Positions 45,255 through 57,355 of a stretch of DNA of 64,000 nucleotides are shown here, piece after piece. Both the position numbers and the translations under genes were made by a program. This DNA comes from Cervus elaphus. Taxonomy: Eukaryota > Chordata > Mammalia > Artiodactyla > Cervidae. Position 1 is the stretch's first letter, and every line of letters starts with the position of its first letter. The stretch is taken from assembly GCF_910594005.1 (NCBI RefSeq), contig NC_057838.1, positions 32,418,001 to 32,482,000 on the forward strand, in the 5' to 3' direction. A model generated the notes under the pieces. That model did not search any database, had not been told where the DNA came from, and was given only the letters and a program-made list of their open reading frames with translations.

Positions 45255-47711
45255 GTAATAGCAAATCAGAAATCCTGCTGCAGAACATAGAAACAGTAGT
45301 CTGACAACTGTCACTGTCACCTGAACCCCAGAAACAGCAAAGTTAATATCAGAGGTAAACTTTTAAGATTTCTGTCTGTTGCTGTTCTCTCCAAATAAAT
45401 AGAAAAATAACACCCTTGGTGGCAAAACACTTATAAACACAAAAAGCATGCGACTGTTATGCTTAATAAACTAACTCTATACCAAAGGTACATAGTAGTC
45501 CCTATATATCAATTTTATCCCAATGATATCACTATAGTTGATAATATTTTATTTCAATAAACTCCCAGCTAATAATTTCAATACACTAGGGGACACAGCC
45601 CAGAAATCCAAACACATTAAAATAATCAAAACTTAATTCATATAAAAGGCATAACACAGCACAGATTTAACCAATTGTTTCCAGAGTTTAAGCATTCCTA
45701 GGAATAAAACTAGAAAATTCCTCATCTTCACTGTGTCATGTGCCAGAAACTGTTAACAGCCCTGAATATATAGCAGTGAACAAGACAAATGGGCTCCAAA
45801 TTTCCATACAACTTAAATTTTAGTAAGAAAAAAAAAATAATGAATAAGAGATTATTAAACAAACTTCAGTCATACCTAATCAAGTGTCATGAAGGATGTA
45901 AATTGCTAATCTAATACAGAAGAACCAGGTTTGAGGCAACCTGCTTTATATCAGTGTTGTCAAGGAAGATCTTATTGAATGACACAGTCTGACATACAAG
46001 TGTATGGATGAGTATAAAACATTTCAGGTAGGCAAGTCCAGCTAGTCGAACAGTGCTGAGCAGGGTATGAGTTTGATAATTCAGAAGAAAAAAAATTATC
46101 CTCATGGTTTGAGCTCTTGGATATCAGGAAAGATGAACAAAGAGAGAGGAAAATGTTTATTTGCCTTCTCTAGTGGAGTTTATGAGCTCCCCAAAACACA
46201 CAAGACAGAGTGTCGAGACTATGCCTTCTGGCTTTTATGGAAAGCACAGAGAACTGATATATACAGACTAGAGTCTCACAAAGTTCAACATCTCTAATAG
46301 ATATGTTTTTCCCATGTTTCTCTTTCTCTTACTGAACTGTCTCCTCTGAAAACCTACTTATTAGGGCTTGAGGTGGTGGCATTAATCATGGCAACCCTAA
46401 GGGAGAAGTTGCTGAAGTAATTAATGCTAGAGCTGAAGAATATCATCTCTTTGCCTCTGGCTGGTAGCCTCAACTCAGATTCCTAATGTGGAGACTCTAC
46501 TCCCCACCGACCCCATAACACATGCCTTCATGTATTGCCTTCACTGCAGAACTGGTTACATTACAACACCAGGTGAGCATTCTTCTCAAACATGAAAGTC
46601 TGTTATGTCAGGGAGTAAAAACACGTGACTTGACGGTTAACAAGACCTAAACTTAGACTAGAGTGCAAAATTTTAAGGAAACTTTAGCTCAATCTTTCTA
46701 AAAAAAGAGCTTTCAACAATATAAACAAATCATCTTATTGATACTATGTTTTCCATCCCTGGAGGCATTAAAGCAACAGCTTTTGGGCTTGTAAGTGATG
46801 TTGCATAAAGAGAATCTTCTCCCTGTGAGAAAGATTGTTTTAGAAATATCCTATGGTCCTTTCTATCTCTAAGAAGCTGAGAAAGAGTCTATTATTAAGT
46901 GATTTACTGCAAAAACAGTTCCTGGTTGCCTGAGAGAAAAAAAAAGAATAGTTTCTCGAAATGCTTGGGCTACTACTACATCATAGATACAGTATGTATT
47001 CACCATGGATAGAGAAAATGCTGTTGGTTGGTTGGGAAGTTTTTAAGATATCTGAGTCACTGGATTTGAGTCTTGGTTACATCGCTTAGATCCCATTAGT
47101 TTTCCCTGAAAACATGAGCATTATAACCATGAATATGAATTCCAGTTGCTGTTAATCTTTTGAATTCGGTGTCCCACTTTGATGAGAAACTTCTTGCAAC
47201 GCTCTTTCACTACCCTCAAATTAGGTTCAAGATAATAAATCCTACCTATATATATATAATCTCAAAACTAACAAATAATGTCACCACTATACTCAAAGGA
47301 GAAAAATAGCAGTGGTTTATAATCAAATAATATTCACGTCAATATGTAAATAAATTGACACTACTATACTGAAAAACACTCAGATGTATATCCTACAGGG
47401 AGAATCACTGTGAATGTGACAATAACAAAGGTAGACTAATTTCAGAGTGTTTTTATTAATGATCCAAACTCTGTAAATAGCATAACTGTTGGCAACGTGA
47501 TTTTTTATAATAATGAACAACTCTTGATGAAGTTTCTAAACAAAACAGAATACAATCTTAGCTCAGTTGACAGAGCAGTTCACCCCCCAAAAAATTTTGA
47601 GACTAGGCAAAATGTGTTTTCTTTTTATATGCACAATGAACCTAGGTTCTAAGTTCTGGTAATGATAAACACAGTAGTCTAGGTGATATTAAAATGTCAG
47701 ATAGAGGACAC
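45255..47711. other. Unique sequence with L2 relic
   Basis: No gene recognised. The one repeat is the L2 at 45735-46060, listed separately. Confidence 0.5.
45735..46060 (-). mobile_element. L2 3' end, minus strand
   Basis: The antisense L2 order is clear: 'tgccagaaactgttaacagccctgaatatatagcagtgaacaagaca', 'taagagattattaaacaaac', 'gtgtcatgaaggatgtaaa', 'gtcaaggaagatcttattgaatgaca'. Confidence 0.75.
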
Positions 47712-48066
47712 TTTTAAAAAATTACTTATTTCTTTATTTATTTTTGGCGGTGCTGGGTCTTCACTGCTGCATGGGCTTTTCTCCAGTTGTGGCTGATGGG
47801 GACTACTCCAGTTGTGGTGTGTGGGCTTCTCATTGAGGTGCTTCTCTTGTTGCGGAGCACAGGCTCCAGGGCACTCAGGCTTCAGTAGCTGCAGCTCGTG
47901 GGCTCGGTAGCTGTGGTTCCTGGGCTATAGAGCACAGACTCAGTAACTCAGTGGAGCACAGGCTTGGTTGCCTCATGGCATGTGGGATCTTCCCAGACCA
48001 GAGATAGAACTCATGTCTCCTGTTTCGGCAGAGAAATTCTTTATCACTGAGCCATCAGGGAAGCCC
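47712..48066 (-). repeat. Long CHR-type SINE, minus strand
   Basis: Minus-strand start 'gggcttccctgatggctca' and long internal part with 'cttctcattgaggtgcttctcttgttgcggagcac'. The AT-rich tail lies at 47712-47740. The BovB that follows starts about 36 bp downstream. Confidence 0.9.
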
Positions 48067-48082
48067 TCGATGACAATTCTTT

Positions 48083-48592
48083 TTGTTCTTAGGTACTCCA
48101 TCCATTGTGACTGTGTGGATCACTAAAAACTGTAGAAAATTCTTAAAGAGATGGGAATACCAGACCACCTGCCTCCTGAGAAATCTGTATGCAGGTCAGG
48201 AAGCAACAGTTAGAACTGGACATGGAGCAACACACTGGTTCAAAATTGGGAAAGGAGTATGTCAAGGCTGTGTATTGTTACTCTGCTTATTTAACTTATA
48301 TGCAGAGTACATCATGCAAAATGCTGGCCTGGATGAGGCACAAGCTGGAATCAAGATTGCCAGGAGAAATATCAATAATCTTAGATACACAGATGACACC
48401 ACCCTTATGGCAGAAAATGAAGAATTAAAGAGCTTCTTGATGAAAGTGAAAGAGGAGAGTGAAAAAGTTGGCTTAAAATTCAACACTCAGAAAACTAAGA
48501 TCATGGCATCCAGTCCCATCACTTCATGGCAAATATTGGGAAACAGTGACAAACTTTATTCTGGGGGGCTCCAAAATCACTGCAGATGGTGA
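48083..48592 (+). pseudogene. BovB reverse transcriptase remnant with YTDD
   Basis: The frame of 169 codons includes TGHGATHWFKIGKGVCQGC and NNLRYTDDTTLMAENEELK. The tyrosine and both aspartates of the YXDD box are present, with T in place of the usual A. Two codons are missing near AENEEL relative to AESEEELK. The first dozen residues come from upstream flanking sequence and are not BovB. It ends by frameshift at LGNSDKLY. This is a 5'-truncated copy, so motif A is absent. Confidence 0.9.
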
Positions 48593-49158
48593 CTGCAGCC
48601 ATGAAATTAAAAGACGATTTCTCATTGAAAGAAAAGCTATGATCAACCTAGCCAGCATATTAAAAAGCAGAGACATTACTTTGCCAACAAAGGTCTGTCT
48701 AGTCAAAGGTATGGTTTTTCCAGTGGTCATGTATGGATGTGAGAGTTGGACTATAAAGAAAGCTGAGCACCGAAGAATTGATGCTTTTGAACTGTGCTGT
48801 TGGAGAAGACTCTTGAGAGTCCCTTGAACTGCAAGGAGATCCAACCAGTCAATCCTAAAGGAAATCAGTCCTGAATATTCATTGGAAGGACTGATGCTGA
48901 AGCTGAAACTACAATACTTTGACCACCTGACGAGAAGAACTGACTCATTTGGAAAGACCCTGATGCTGGGAAAGATTGAAGGCAGGAGGAGAAGGGGATG
49001 ACAGAGGATGAGATGGTTGGATGGCATCACCTCAAAGGAAATGAGTTTGAGCAAGCTCTGGGAGTTGGTGAAGGACAGGGAAGCCTGGCATGCTGCAGTC
49101 CATGGGGTTGCAAAGAGTCGGACATGATTGAGTGACTGAACTGAACTTAACTGAACTT
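48103..49158 (+). mobile_element. BovB, 5'-truncated, plus strand
   Basis: Starts at about 'gactgtgtggatcactaaaaactgtag', just after motif A of the reverse transcriptase, and continues to the 3' terminus 'ctgaacttaactgaactt'. Several small deletions in the RT and 3' regions. Confidence 0.92.
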
Positions 49159-50232
49159 CATCCACTGCAAAACATCTGACATTCCTGGCCTCTATCTATT
49201 AATGCTTCTCCATCCTCATTAATGTAAAAAAAAATAGGAGAAAAGTCCACCCACAAACGTCCAAAACAGCACCTGTGGAAATACTAAGTTTTTTAAGAGT
49301 TCTGGCATCGGGGTAAGAGCACAGATACAGTATCTTCACTTCCCTTAGCTGTGGGAGGCTGTTAGAGCCAAGTGAAAACTTAAATAGGATTGACTTTCTG
49401 AACCAGTAAGGATTCCCTGTAGCCGAGGCACCTTAACAGCACCAGTTTCAAAGTGACCCGAGGAGGCACATCCTTCAGTGCACTGACCCAGATATGAGTG
49501 TGGTGATTTCAGATCACTGGAGATAGGCCTCTCAGATGAAGGACTTTCTTTTGAAATTAGCAAATGAAAGCTCACGTCTCTTCATGCAACCCTAGTGTTG
49601 GGGCTACCTTGCAAACCATTTCTCTGCCTGAATCATTTGGGTTTCTGAGTGGTTATTTAAAGCTAAAAGCAGCTTTCATTCAGTTTAATCTGGTGACCTT
49701 TCTTCACATGAAACTAACCTATGTGACATCCTTTATTCCTGATGAAAAAGTTAATACAATTTATTAATTTCAAAATTACCAAATTCCCTTTCATCAGTGA
49801 AAGTGTGAATAAGGAGATACATTAAAGTTAGCACTTAGAAGAACTGAGGGAAAGATGAGGATGTAGAGAAAGGATGGGGAAAGAGACATCTTGTCAACAT
49901 CTAATTCTCAGAAGAGCTCCAGAATTGATGGGCCATCCACCTCTTATTGCATCTCTCAATACATATATCATTTCAAACTAATAACTTCCAAAACTATTGA
50001 AAAAACTATTTTATTTTGCTCTAAATTTTTCCTGTTAGCAAATCAAATTCTCCAGATTTGCACATAAGGGATAAAATTTCAATGAATGCATGCCAATGTT
50101 CAGTCAGCTGTTCTCATTTTCCAACATCCCTATCCAGATTTCTCCTCACTCCACCCAAATAGAAAGAGTAAATATGGTCAGAAGTGGACAAAATGGGCAA
50201 AATGTTTCTCCCAGAACAGCATCATCACAGTG

Positions 50233-50365
50233 CATGTGTGTGTGTGTGTGCACGTGTGAGTGTGTGTGTGTGATAGATATAGGGATAGACCTAGAATGGG
50301 GGGGTGGGGAGAGACTGAGAAAGGGAGGGTAGGTGAGAGAGAAAAAGAGAGAGGGAGAGAGTTAG
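50233..50365. repeat. TG microsatellite then GA-rich tract
   Basis: Contains tgtgtgtgtgtgtgtg then cacgtgtgagtgtgtgtgtgtg (50233-50272), followed by a purine-rich tract gggagagactgagaaagggagg and gagagagaaaaagagagagggagagag up to about 50365. Confidence 0.9.
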
Positions 50366-50484
50366 TTCCTGAAAAACAAAATATTCATTGCTACAGAAAG
50401 GAAATAAGGAAAACCTTATGAACAAACAGGTTCTTTACAGTCTTTAATGCAAAACAGCTGTTCACATCATTTTGCTGACTCACC

Positions 50485-50670
50485 ATTTACAAAGCACTTT
50501 CCCAAGCATGATTCCATTTCATCCTTGCTGCAAACCACTGGTGTAGCTATGATTGTCCCAAATTTATAAGTAAGGAAATAGAGGCACAAAGATGTTCATA
50601 ACTTTCCTTAAAGGGGACCAAAAGATCAAGTCACCTGACTCTAGGTTTAGAGCTCTTTTTTTAATGTTAC
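50485..50670 (-). repeat. MIR SINE, minus strand (probable)
   Basis: The order 'tttacaaagcactttcccaagc', 'catttcatccttgctgcaaacc', 'aatttataagtaaggaaatagaggcacaaagatg' and 'tgactctaggtttagagctc' matches antisense MIR. Confidence 0.7.
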
Positions 50671-51276
50671 TTATTCATATAACTTGAGTTTGTTAAATTA
50701 TAGGCAAGCTGAGCAGAAAGGCCCAAATAGATGTAATATGTAAAGGTACCCAACTCATGTTCTGATTGTTGTTTTATAAATATATTGTGAAGACAACTAA
50801 TTTCTATAGTTCAATAAGTAAAATAATAAGCTCTAAGAATAAGACTGGAATTTTCCGATGGACCTAGTATGATTAGTTTGGAAAGAGATTGAAGACTTTA
50901 AACTCTGCCTCTCAGGAAAAGTAGCATAAGGTATTTAATACCCTGTGATTTTAAATAACATCTGATGGTAATGGTGAGAATATGACATCTGTAAGAATAT
51001 GTATGATGCAAGTGATTAGAAAATGCTCCAGATATTTTTCACATATAAATCCTATTTAAATATAATTTGATAATAAGTGATGTCTTACACTGAAAAATAC
51101 AAATGATTTAATTGAGTTTTCTGCTTCACACAAAGAACAGTTGTTTTCCACAGTGTAAAATTCTTATTAATCACATTTTGAATATAAACCTAGCTACAAA
51201 GATGGGTCAGTGTGTATGTATCGAATGTTATAGTGAGAGCTTGACCTGTTGGCAGCGTTGTGTCAAAGAATTATAG

Positions 51277-51454
51277 CACTGGTCCCCAACCTTTTTGGCA
51301 TCAGGGATTGGTTTCATGGAAGACAATTTTTCCTTGGACTGAAGGGAGATGCAGGCAATGGAGAGTGGCTGTAAATATAGATGAAGCTCTGCTCCCTTGC
51401 CTGCCACTCACCTCCTGCTGGACCAGTCCATGGCCTGGAGGTTGGGGACCCCTG
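51277..51454 (+). mobile_element. hAT-type DNA transposon (MER1-like), 8-bp duplication
   Basis: A 178-bp non-autonomous element with inverted ends (left CACTGGTCCCCAACC, right end complement CAGGGGTCCCCAACC, 13 of 15 matching). The 8-bp word aattatag flanks it at 51269-51276 and 51455-51462 without mismatch. An 8-bp duplication is the signature of the hAT superfamily. The internal 'ggagagtggctgtaaatatagatgaagctctgctc' fits the Charlie/MER1 group. Confidence 0.92.
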
Positions 51455-51694
51455 AATTATAGGATCATAAGGTCACCATTAGTGAGCTTTTATTTTAATC
51501 TTATTTTAAGATTTAAGACAATCAGGTCTTAGACTCTAGGATATTTCTAAGACTGGGGAGACTCTCTAGCAGGTATCTGCCACTATCCTGACATGTGAAC
51601 TTCTCAACCCTGGAACTGTGTATCAGAGTTGGCAAGTTCAGCGACTTCTCATGGACTCAGCCTGAATTATATATCCAAGAACACAGCAGAAAAT

Positions 51695-51785
51695 GATCCC
51701 CACTATGTGCTAGCACTGTGGTGAGTGTTTTCATCCAGGTTTTTCTATTTTATCCTCACATATTCCTTGGAGGTGTTATGTTAAA
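51695..51785 (-). repeat. MIR fragment, minus strand (weak)
   Basis: Short match: 'actatgtgctagcactgtggtgagtgttttcatccaggtttttctattttatcctcacat'. Confidence 0.45.
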
Positions 51786-51954
51786 TAAAGTTATGCTAGA
51801 AGCTCTCACAAAAGAAATCCATACTTTTAGAGCTTCTTATACTAGATATTTCTCACAGAAAAATCAGAAAAATGTTCTTAGTTTGTAGGCAGTTTTCCTC
51901 CATGTGGTGACTCAGAGGTCAAAGTTCCTTTCACCAGGAGAGACTAAAATCTCC

Positions 51955-52270
51955 TATAGTAGGAATAAGCAAACTCTGGCCTGGGGGCTAAATCTGGCTG
52001 CTAACTGGTTTTGTTTGTTGTTTTGTTTTTAATGATCCATGAGTGAAGAATGTTTTTTACATTTTTAAATAGTAAAGACAAAACAGAAATCTAATATTTC
52101 CTGACACATAAAAATTAAATGAAATTCATTTTTAGTGTCCCTACACAAATTATTTTTGAGACACAGCTATGCTCATCTGGAGTACATATTGCCTGTGACG
52201 GCTTTTGCTCTAAAAGGCAGAACTGAAGAGTTGCCACAGAGATTGTGTGATTCACAAAGCCAAAAAATAC
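51955..52270. mobile_element. hAT-Charlie-type DNA transposon relic (probable)
   Basis: Stretches 'gcaaactctggcctgggggctaaatctggctgctaactgg', 'gacacagctatgctcatctggagtacatattgcctgtgacggcttttgctc', and 'gagttgccacagagattgtgtgattcacaaagcc' match an old DNA-transposon family. The same family appears in the opposite orientation at 63078-63300. Family name not certain. Confidence 0.6.
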
Positions 52271-52296
52271 TTACTATCTGGCTTCAGTGAACTTAA

Positions 52297-52656
52297 TGTG
52301 TACTTCCAACATTCGTATGTTGAAGCCCTAATTCCCAGTGTGATGGTATTAGTAGGAGGGTCTTTGGGGAGCAATTACTTTCACATGAAGTCGTGAGGTA
52401 CAGCCCCTGTGACGGGAGCAGTGCCTTTACATGCAGAGAATGAGGACTGGAGCTCGCTCTCCCTCTCTCATTCTGCCTGTCTCTCTGAGATATCTGAGAA
52501 CACAGCAAGAAGGGTGACCATCTGCAAGGTGAGAGGACGGCCTTCACCGAGAGCCCAACCATGCTGACATCCCTGCCCTCATACTTTGAGCTTGTGGGAA
52601 ACAACTGTTTAAGGCATCTGCTATTGTTATGGCAGCTCAAGCTGACTAAGGCAGTG
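52297..52656 (+). mobile_element. MaLR-type solo LTR (old endogenous retroviral LTR)
   Basis: The order 'tcgtatgttgaagccctaattcccagtgtgatggtatt', 'tttggggagcaattac', 'ccctgccctcatactttgagcttg' and final 'gctgactaaggca' matches the plus-strand LTRs of mammalian MaLR elements. There is no internal coding region next to it. It is a non-coding old relic, diverged and not functional as a virus. Confidence 0.7.
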
Positions 52657-53911
52657 TCCCTTAGCAGAAAAAGTCTGTTGACTGTGACTCTAGAACTTTC
52701 TGACAGACTGAAGTTCTACCCACAGAAAGAGAGTGGGAAACAAATTCCAACTCAAAGTTGAGAGATGTTAGTGGCTTTCCCAAAGTCTTAGGATTCCATG
52801 TTGCATATCCAGGATTCAAACATAGATCTCTCTGACCTCAACTCTCAAAATCTGTTTTTTTCCTTTACTTTTAGGCTCTTGAATCTCCTCACTAATGTAC
52901 TCATTTATAACTTTCTAAAAGGATGTATCTTTGAGAAACTGATGTCAGGCAAATATGCCTCATCACATCGTTTTACTTTAACATGCATTGAACTCTAGTT
53001 ATGCTCTGATAATAACTTTGAAAAAAAAAAGCATTTATTATGAAATTTAAAAACCCAGTGTGACTCTGCATGTAATGACTATGTGCCAACCAGTTAATAA
53101 ACCTTCAGAACAATAGCACTGTTCCCAATAATGTTTTGTATTTCAAAATGATTAATTTTAAACAGTACTTTATATCCCTTGTGTATGACGTCTCAGATCC
53201 CATGAGATAAGCAAAACAATCTCTATGCTACTGTGGAACAGAAATAAAATATGATAGGATTTTCTGATGACTCTGAGGAGTTGAATGGCTCCTACGGGAC
53301 TGCCAAGTTAATTAAAATGAACATAGGATTACTATAGTCTATTATGGCACAATTATGCTCTTCCCTCCTTTTTTGTTCCCTCCTTAAAGACTTTATAATA
53401 AAGGTCAAAGTGAGAAAAATAAATGACAATTTTTCTAGTTACGCTTTTGAATGGGATGTGTTCCACTAAATTTAACGGGACCTAAGTTTGCTAGGTTGGA
53501 ATTCTTTGATGACCACCACCTCATGTATAAGGGGATAGAAGAACTAGAAAGAAATGGTCATGAACTACTTGTAATCACAACTGCTCTAGGTGCGCTTACC
53601 TTATACTTAGACCTGCAGAACAAACAGAGACAAAATGGTCAATTGATGAAGTGGTAGAGGAAGTAGGAGAGACAACATCCTGAGATTGATATACAAAGAC
53701 TGGGCACACAATGGGTTTCTTTCTTTAAAAATACTTCATTTAAACTATACTCCAACTGTCTATCTAGCATTTGTAATTGTCCACACATACAGACATGCAA
53801 CATTCCTAACAAATGAGAGAATGTCTTTCATTTAGGTGGGATGCTTGATGTATAGCAAACAGAGGATTTGAACATACAACTTTCTTTACCTTTTGACATC
53901 ATGTTGCCACT
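52657..53911. other. Mostly unique sequence
   Basis: No repeat recognised. Contains the unrecognised coding-like stretch at 53430-53690, listed separately. Confidence 0.45.
53451..53690 (+). other. Unrecognised coding-like stretch, frameshifted
   Basis: From an ATG at 53451 a 68-codon frame reads MGCVPLNLTGPKFARLEFF and contains GIEELERNGHELLVITTALG. At about 53610-53620 the sequence would remain open and charged in another frame (PAEQTETKWSIDEVVEEVGE), as if one frameshift broke a longer coding segment. I do not recognise the protein. It could be an exon relic, a retropseudogene, or chance. No splice or start context could be verified. No function is proposed. Confidence 0.3.
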
Positions 53912-54141
53912 GGTACTTCCCTGGTAGCTCAGTGGCAAAGACTCTGCCTGCAATACCGGACGAGAAAAGATGTGGGTTCCATCCTTGGATTGGGAAGAAC
54001 CCCTGAAGAAGGGCGTGGAAACCCACTCCAGTATTCTAGTATTCTTGCTTGGAGAATCCCATGTACAGAGGAGCCTGATGTTCTACAATCCATAGTATCA
54101 TGAAGAGTCAGACACAACTGAAGTGACTGAGCACACACACA
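53912..54141 (+). repeat. Bov-tA SINE, plus strand
   Basis: Starts 'ggtacttccctggtagctcag'. The internal 'ccagtattctagtattcttgc' is a small tandem duplication, and the 'gcagtccatggggtc'-type tail is changed to 'caatccatagtatc'. Confidence 0.9.
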
Positions 54142-55345
54142 TGTCCACTGTGCCTCTAGTGTGATGGCCACTCGTTCTCCATCCATGTTTAACTCCACCC
54201 TACCCATCAGTTCTCTCTCGAAGCCATAACTGAGCATAACCTGGTTTTTGTGGGTCAGTGTTAAAGGTTATACACCTTTCAAAGCCATCATATCAGAGAG
54301 TTTACAGCCAAACACCATGTCAGTTGAAGTCTTTTTAGTTCCAGGTATCAGAAAAATGGGCTCAAGTAGGGCAAATAATGAAATTAATTTAGGATTACTA
54401 TTTAGGCACACATAATTATTTTTTTTACACATAATTATTATAATGAATAACATCCAGTAAGCCTTGACTCACTAGCTCAATGACATCTCCAAGGACTCGG
54501 CTTTCTCCATCTTTTGTCTTTATCTTCTACAGTATCCATTTCATTCCAAAACCTATCCCTTCAATATTTCAAGGAAGAAACCAGAAAATCCAGAAATAAC
54601 ATGGCTCTTCTTTCACAATGAACAGTAAAGGAATCAGCTTCAACCGAACTATCTTGACACACCTCCTCAACTGCATTTTAATTATACAGTCTTATATCCC
54701 ATGCCCAACCCTGAATCAACTCTTGTCATCAGGGTATTGAATAGACACTTGTTTTAGCTCCAGTCTTATTCTCTAGTCTTAAAGTATGGGAAAAGTCAAT
54801 TTCTTGGAAACCGCGTGAAATCACAAATAAAAACCAGCTGCTACCAAGCAGAAAAAAGGGGATGGATGCTGCAGAAACATATTAATCAAAATAGGGTAGA
54901 TTATTTTGTGATAACAAATGATCCCCAGATCTCAGTAGCCTAAAATAACAAATGTTCATTTGTGCTATTCTTTCATCATTGCCAGCTGGGCATTCTGCTC
55001 TATGTCATCACTGCTTTCCAGGACCCAGTTTATAGAACGGGTGCTTTCTGGATATTTAACAAATAGATTAAAAGAGGGAGAAGAGAATATGAGGACATAT
55101 ACACTCACTTTTAAAGAGTCTCCACATCAATTTTGATTGAATGTCAAAAACAGGTGATAAGGCCACAAAGGAGGAGAGGAACTGCATGTTCATGGAAGGG
55201 AAGGGTTAAAATATTTATGAGAAGCCTTCATAAATATTCTAAGAAACAACCAACAAGTAGCCATCATATCTATCCTGAGTTAGAGAAAAAGTTTAAACAC
55301 CACAAAAGTATTTAAAGAGGATGATGTTATAAACTTGAAGAATTA
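54142..55345. other. Unique sequence with an old repeat-like stretch
   Basis: 54895-55040 (ttattttgtgataacaaatgatccccagatctcagtagcct, then ctgctctatgtcatcactgc) resembles an ancient LTR-like repeat I cannot name. The rest is unrecognised. Confidence 0.4.
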
Positions 55346-55560
55346 GGGCCCCTCTAGCTTCAGTGGTAAAGAAACCACCTGTAATGCAGGAGGCGTGGCA
55401 GGAGCCATGTGTTCAGTCCTGGGGTCAGGAAGATCCCCTGAAAGAAGAAATGGCAACCCACTCCAATATTCTTGCCTGGAGAATTCTACGGACAGAGGAG
55501 CCTGGCAGGCTACAGTCCAGGGGGTTACAAAGAGTCAGACACGACTGAGCAACAACAGCA
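55346..55560 (+). repeat. Bov-tA SINE, plus strand
   Basis: Starts 'gggcccctctagcttcag'. Internal sequence is close to consensus, with 'ctacagtccagggggttacaaagagtcagacacgactgagc' at the tail, ending in aacaacagca. Confidence 0.92.
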
Positions 55561-57355
55561 GCTGGGAAAGACGTTGAATTGCTGTCAGGTGCTCTCTTAA
55601 TTCTTATCCCTTCATTGATATTTCCATTGCATAATAATAGCTCTATCACAAAGTTTATAGCAGAAGAATCAACTAGAATAAAGAAAATACATGGAGTTAG
55701 CAAGAATACAGTTACTATTATTACTTTATATAATTTTATGTATTTTAAGGAAGATGAGAGAAGAAACCACAAGTACATATAGAGAGAGCTTACTATATTA
55801 AGCTTTATAATTAGAAAAAAAGAAAATACATGGAGTTAAGATTAGATCATAAAGACATTCTATCTTCTGTTGTATGTCCAGGTAGTATATTCAAGGACCT
55901 GAGTGACATTCCTTTAGAACTCACAAGCTCTGCATTTACTCAAAAGCTAATGGGAGAGATATGATCAGAAGAAAGCTGAGGCTAATTTTAACTTTAACTT
56001 GAAACCACCAGTGATTTAAGCAGCTTATTTGGATGTTATCAGAGTGCATTGTCATAGCCCCTGCCCCCCGCTTTTTTTGTCTTTTCTAACAAGAACAAAC
56101 AAACAAAAAACTGAACAGAAAAAACCTTTTGTGATGCCCCAACCAGAAAAATGTACGCTCTGTAATTCTGATTTAAAAATCAATCTCAAAAAGTCATTGA
56201 GAGAATAAATAACAATAAAAGAGAAATAGAATGGCCTAATAGAAAAAGAGGAGTTCTGAAAGACACTGCCCAAAAAAGAAGTTTGATGGGTGGTCTCTAT
56301 GAGATTAATGGACAAAAATAAATCAAAACTCAATCCATTCTTCCTTTAGAAATAAACAAAAATGCCTTCACAAGAAAACTTTGTTTTCAATGTTAGTTTT
56401 TCTTTTAGTAAAGGGAAATGAGAATCTTAAGAGCTAAAGAAAACCCATCCCTACAGTGATGTCACACAATGTTATGAAGCAGGAAAAACAATGATCAAAG
56501 GGTCTTCCCATGTGTACATGCCACATTTGGCATCTTAAAGAGTTTGATCATCTAACTCTGAGATTTTTCTTTAATGATATCTATCCAATTAACTGTGATA
56601 GCCTCTTCGAGGCTAGGAAAAATACTGTATCAAACTTAAGCATTTAAAAGTTTATTTCTTACTTTATTAAGTAAATATGTGGTACATTTCAACCACACAC
56701 AGTCTAGGAGCTGGGAACAGAATGGGAACAGTATGGATAGGAGTAAACTTTCATAAACTCCTTTCTTATGTAAGTTAAGGTCCACTTTAGCTAAGGTCGG
56801 CACATGGCTGTGGGGATGAAACGCATGGAAATCACAAAGTCAGTATTCATCTTAGAACCACTGAAAATCATAAAACAGAGCAGAAAAAGAAGAAATATCA
56901 AAGGCCCTAGGAGGCAGGAAGTGCAGATACGACCAAGGAAACAAAAGAATAGTGACAGTAAATGATTACATCAGGCTGATTGAGAGCCTTGAACAGTTCT
57001 ACCTTTCATATAACAGCTCAGTTAAATCTGAAAAGGGTTTGAGGCGTGCTTTTATTATCCCCACTTAAATGAGAAAACAAGCAGGAAGACATATAAACTA
57101 AGTGACTTACCCAAAATCACATCCCTCAGCCCAGATCCAGAATCTGTGCTCTGAACCACATGCGGTGACTGACAAAACCAAAACAGAGCAAATAGTTCAT
57201 TTTCCATTCCTAAAAGTTGGACAATGTTAACCTTGGAAAGACTACTAGGACATTAGAACATAAAGCAGTTTTTTTGTTTTTTTGTTTGTTTTTTAAATTT
57301 ATGAATGCTGGTATCAACTCGCCTGCATAGGAATAAATAAATCATTTATTTCTAG
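55561..57355. other. Unique sequence with possible MIR
   Basis: Mostly unrecognised. The stretch near 56985-57170 (cttttattatccccacttaaatgagaaaaca, aagtgacttacccaaaatcacatccctca, gatccagaatctgtgctctga) is a probable antisense MIR. Confidence 0.5.
56985..57170 (-). repeat. MIR SINE, minus strand (probable)
   Basis: Landmarks 'tattatccccacttaaatgagaaaaca', 'aagtgacttacccaaaatcacatcc' and 'ccagatccagaatctgtgctctga' occur in the antisense MIR order. Confidence 0.7.

Larger units (their letters stand above)
49160..51268. other. Unique sequence with TG microsatellite and GA-rich tract
   Basis: No gene recognised. Probable MIR at 50485-50670, TG microsatellite at 50233-50272 and GA-rich tract at 50310-50365 are listed separately. 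Confidence 0.5.

Noticed and set aside
48524..49165. 213-codon minus-strand reading frame
   Set aside because: The longest frame in the window, but it is the antisense of a BovB 3' region and carries no independent motif.
52293..52640. 115-codon minus-strand frame
   Set aside because: It lies across the antisense of the MaLR-type LTR at 52297-52656, which normally does not code.
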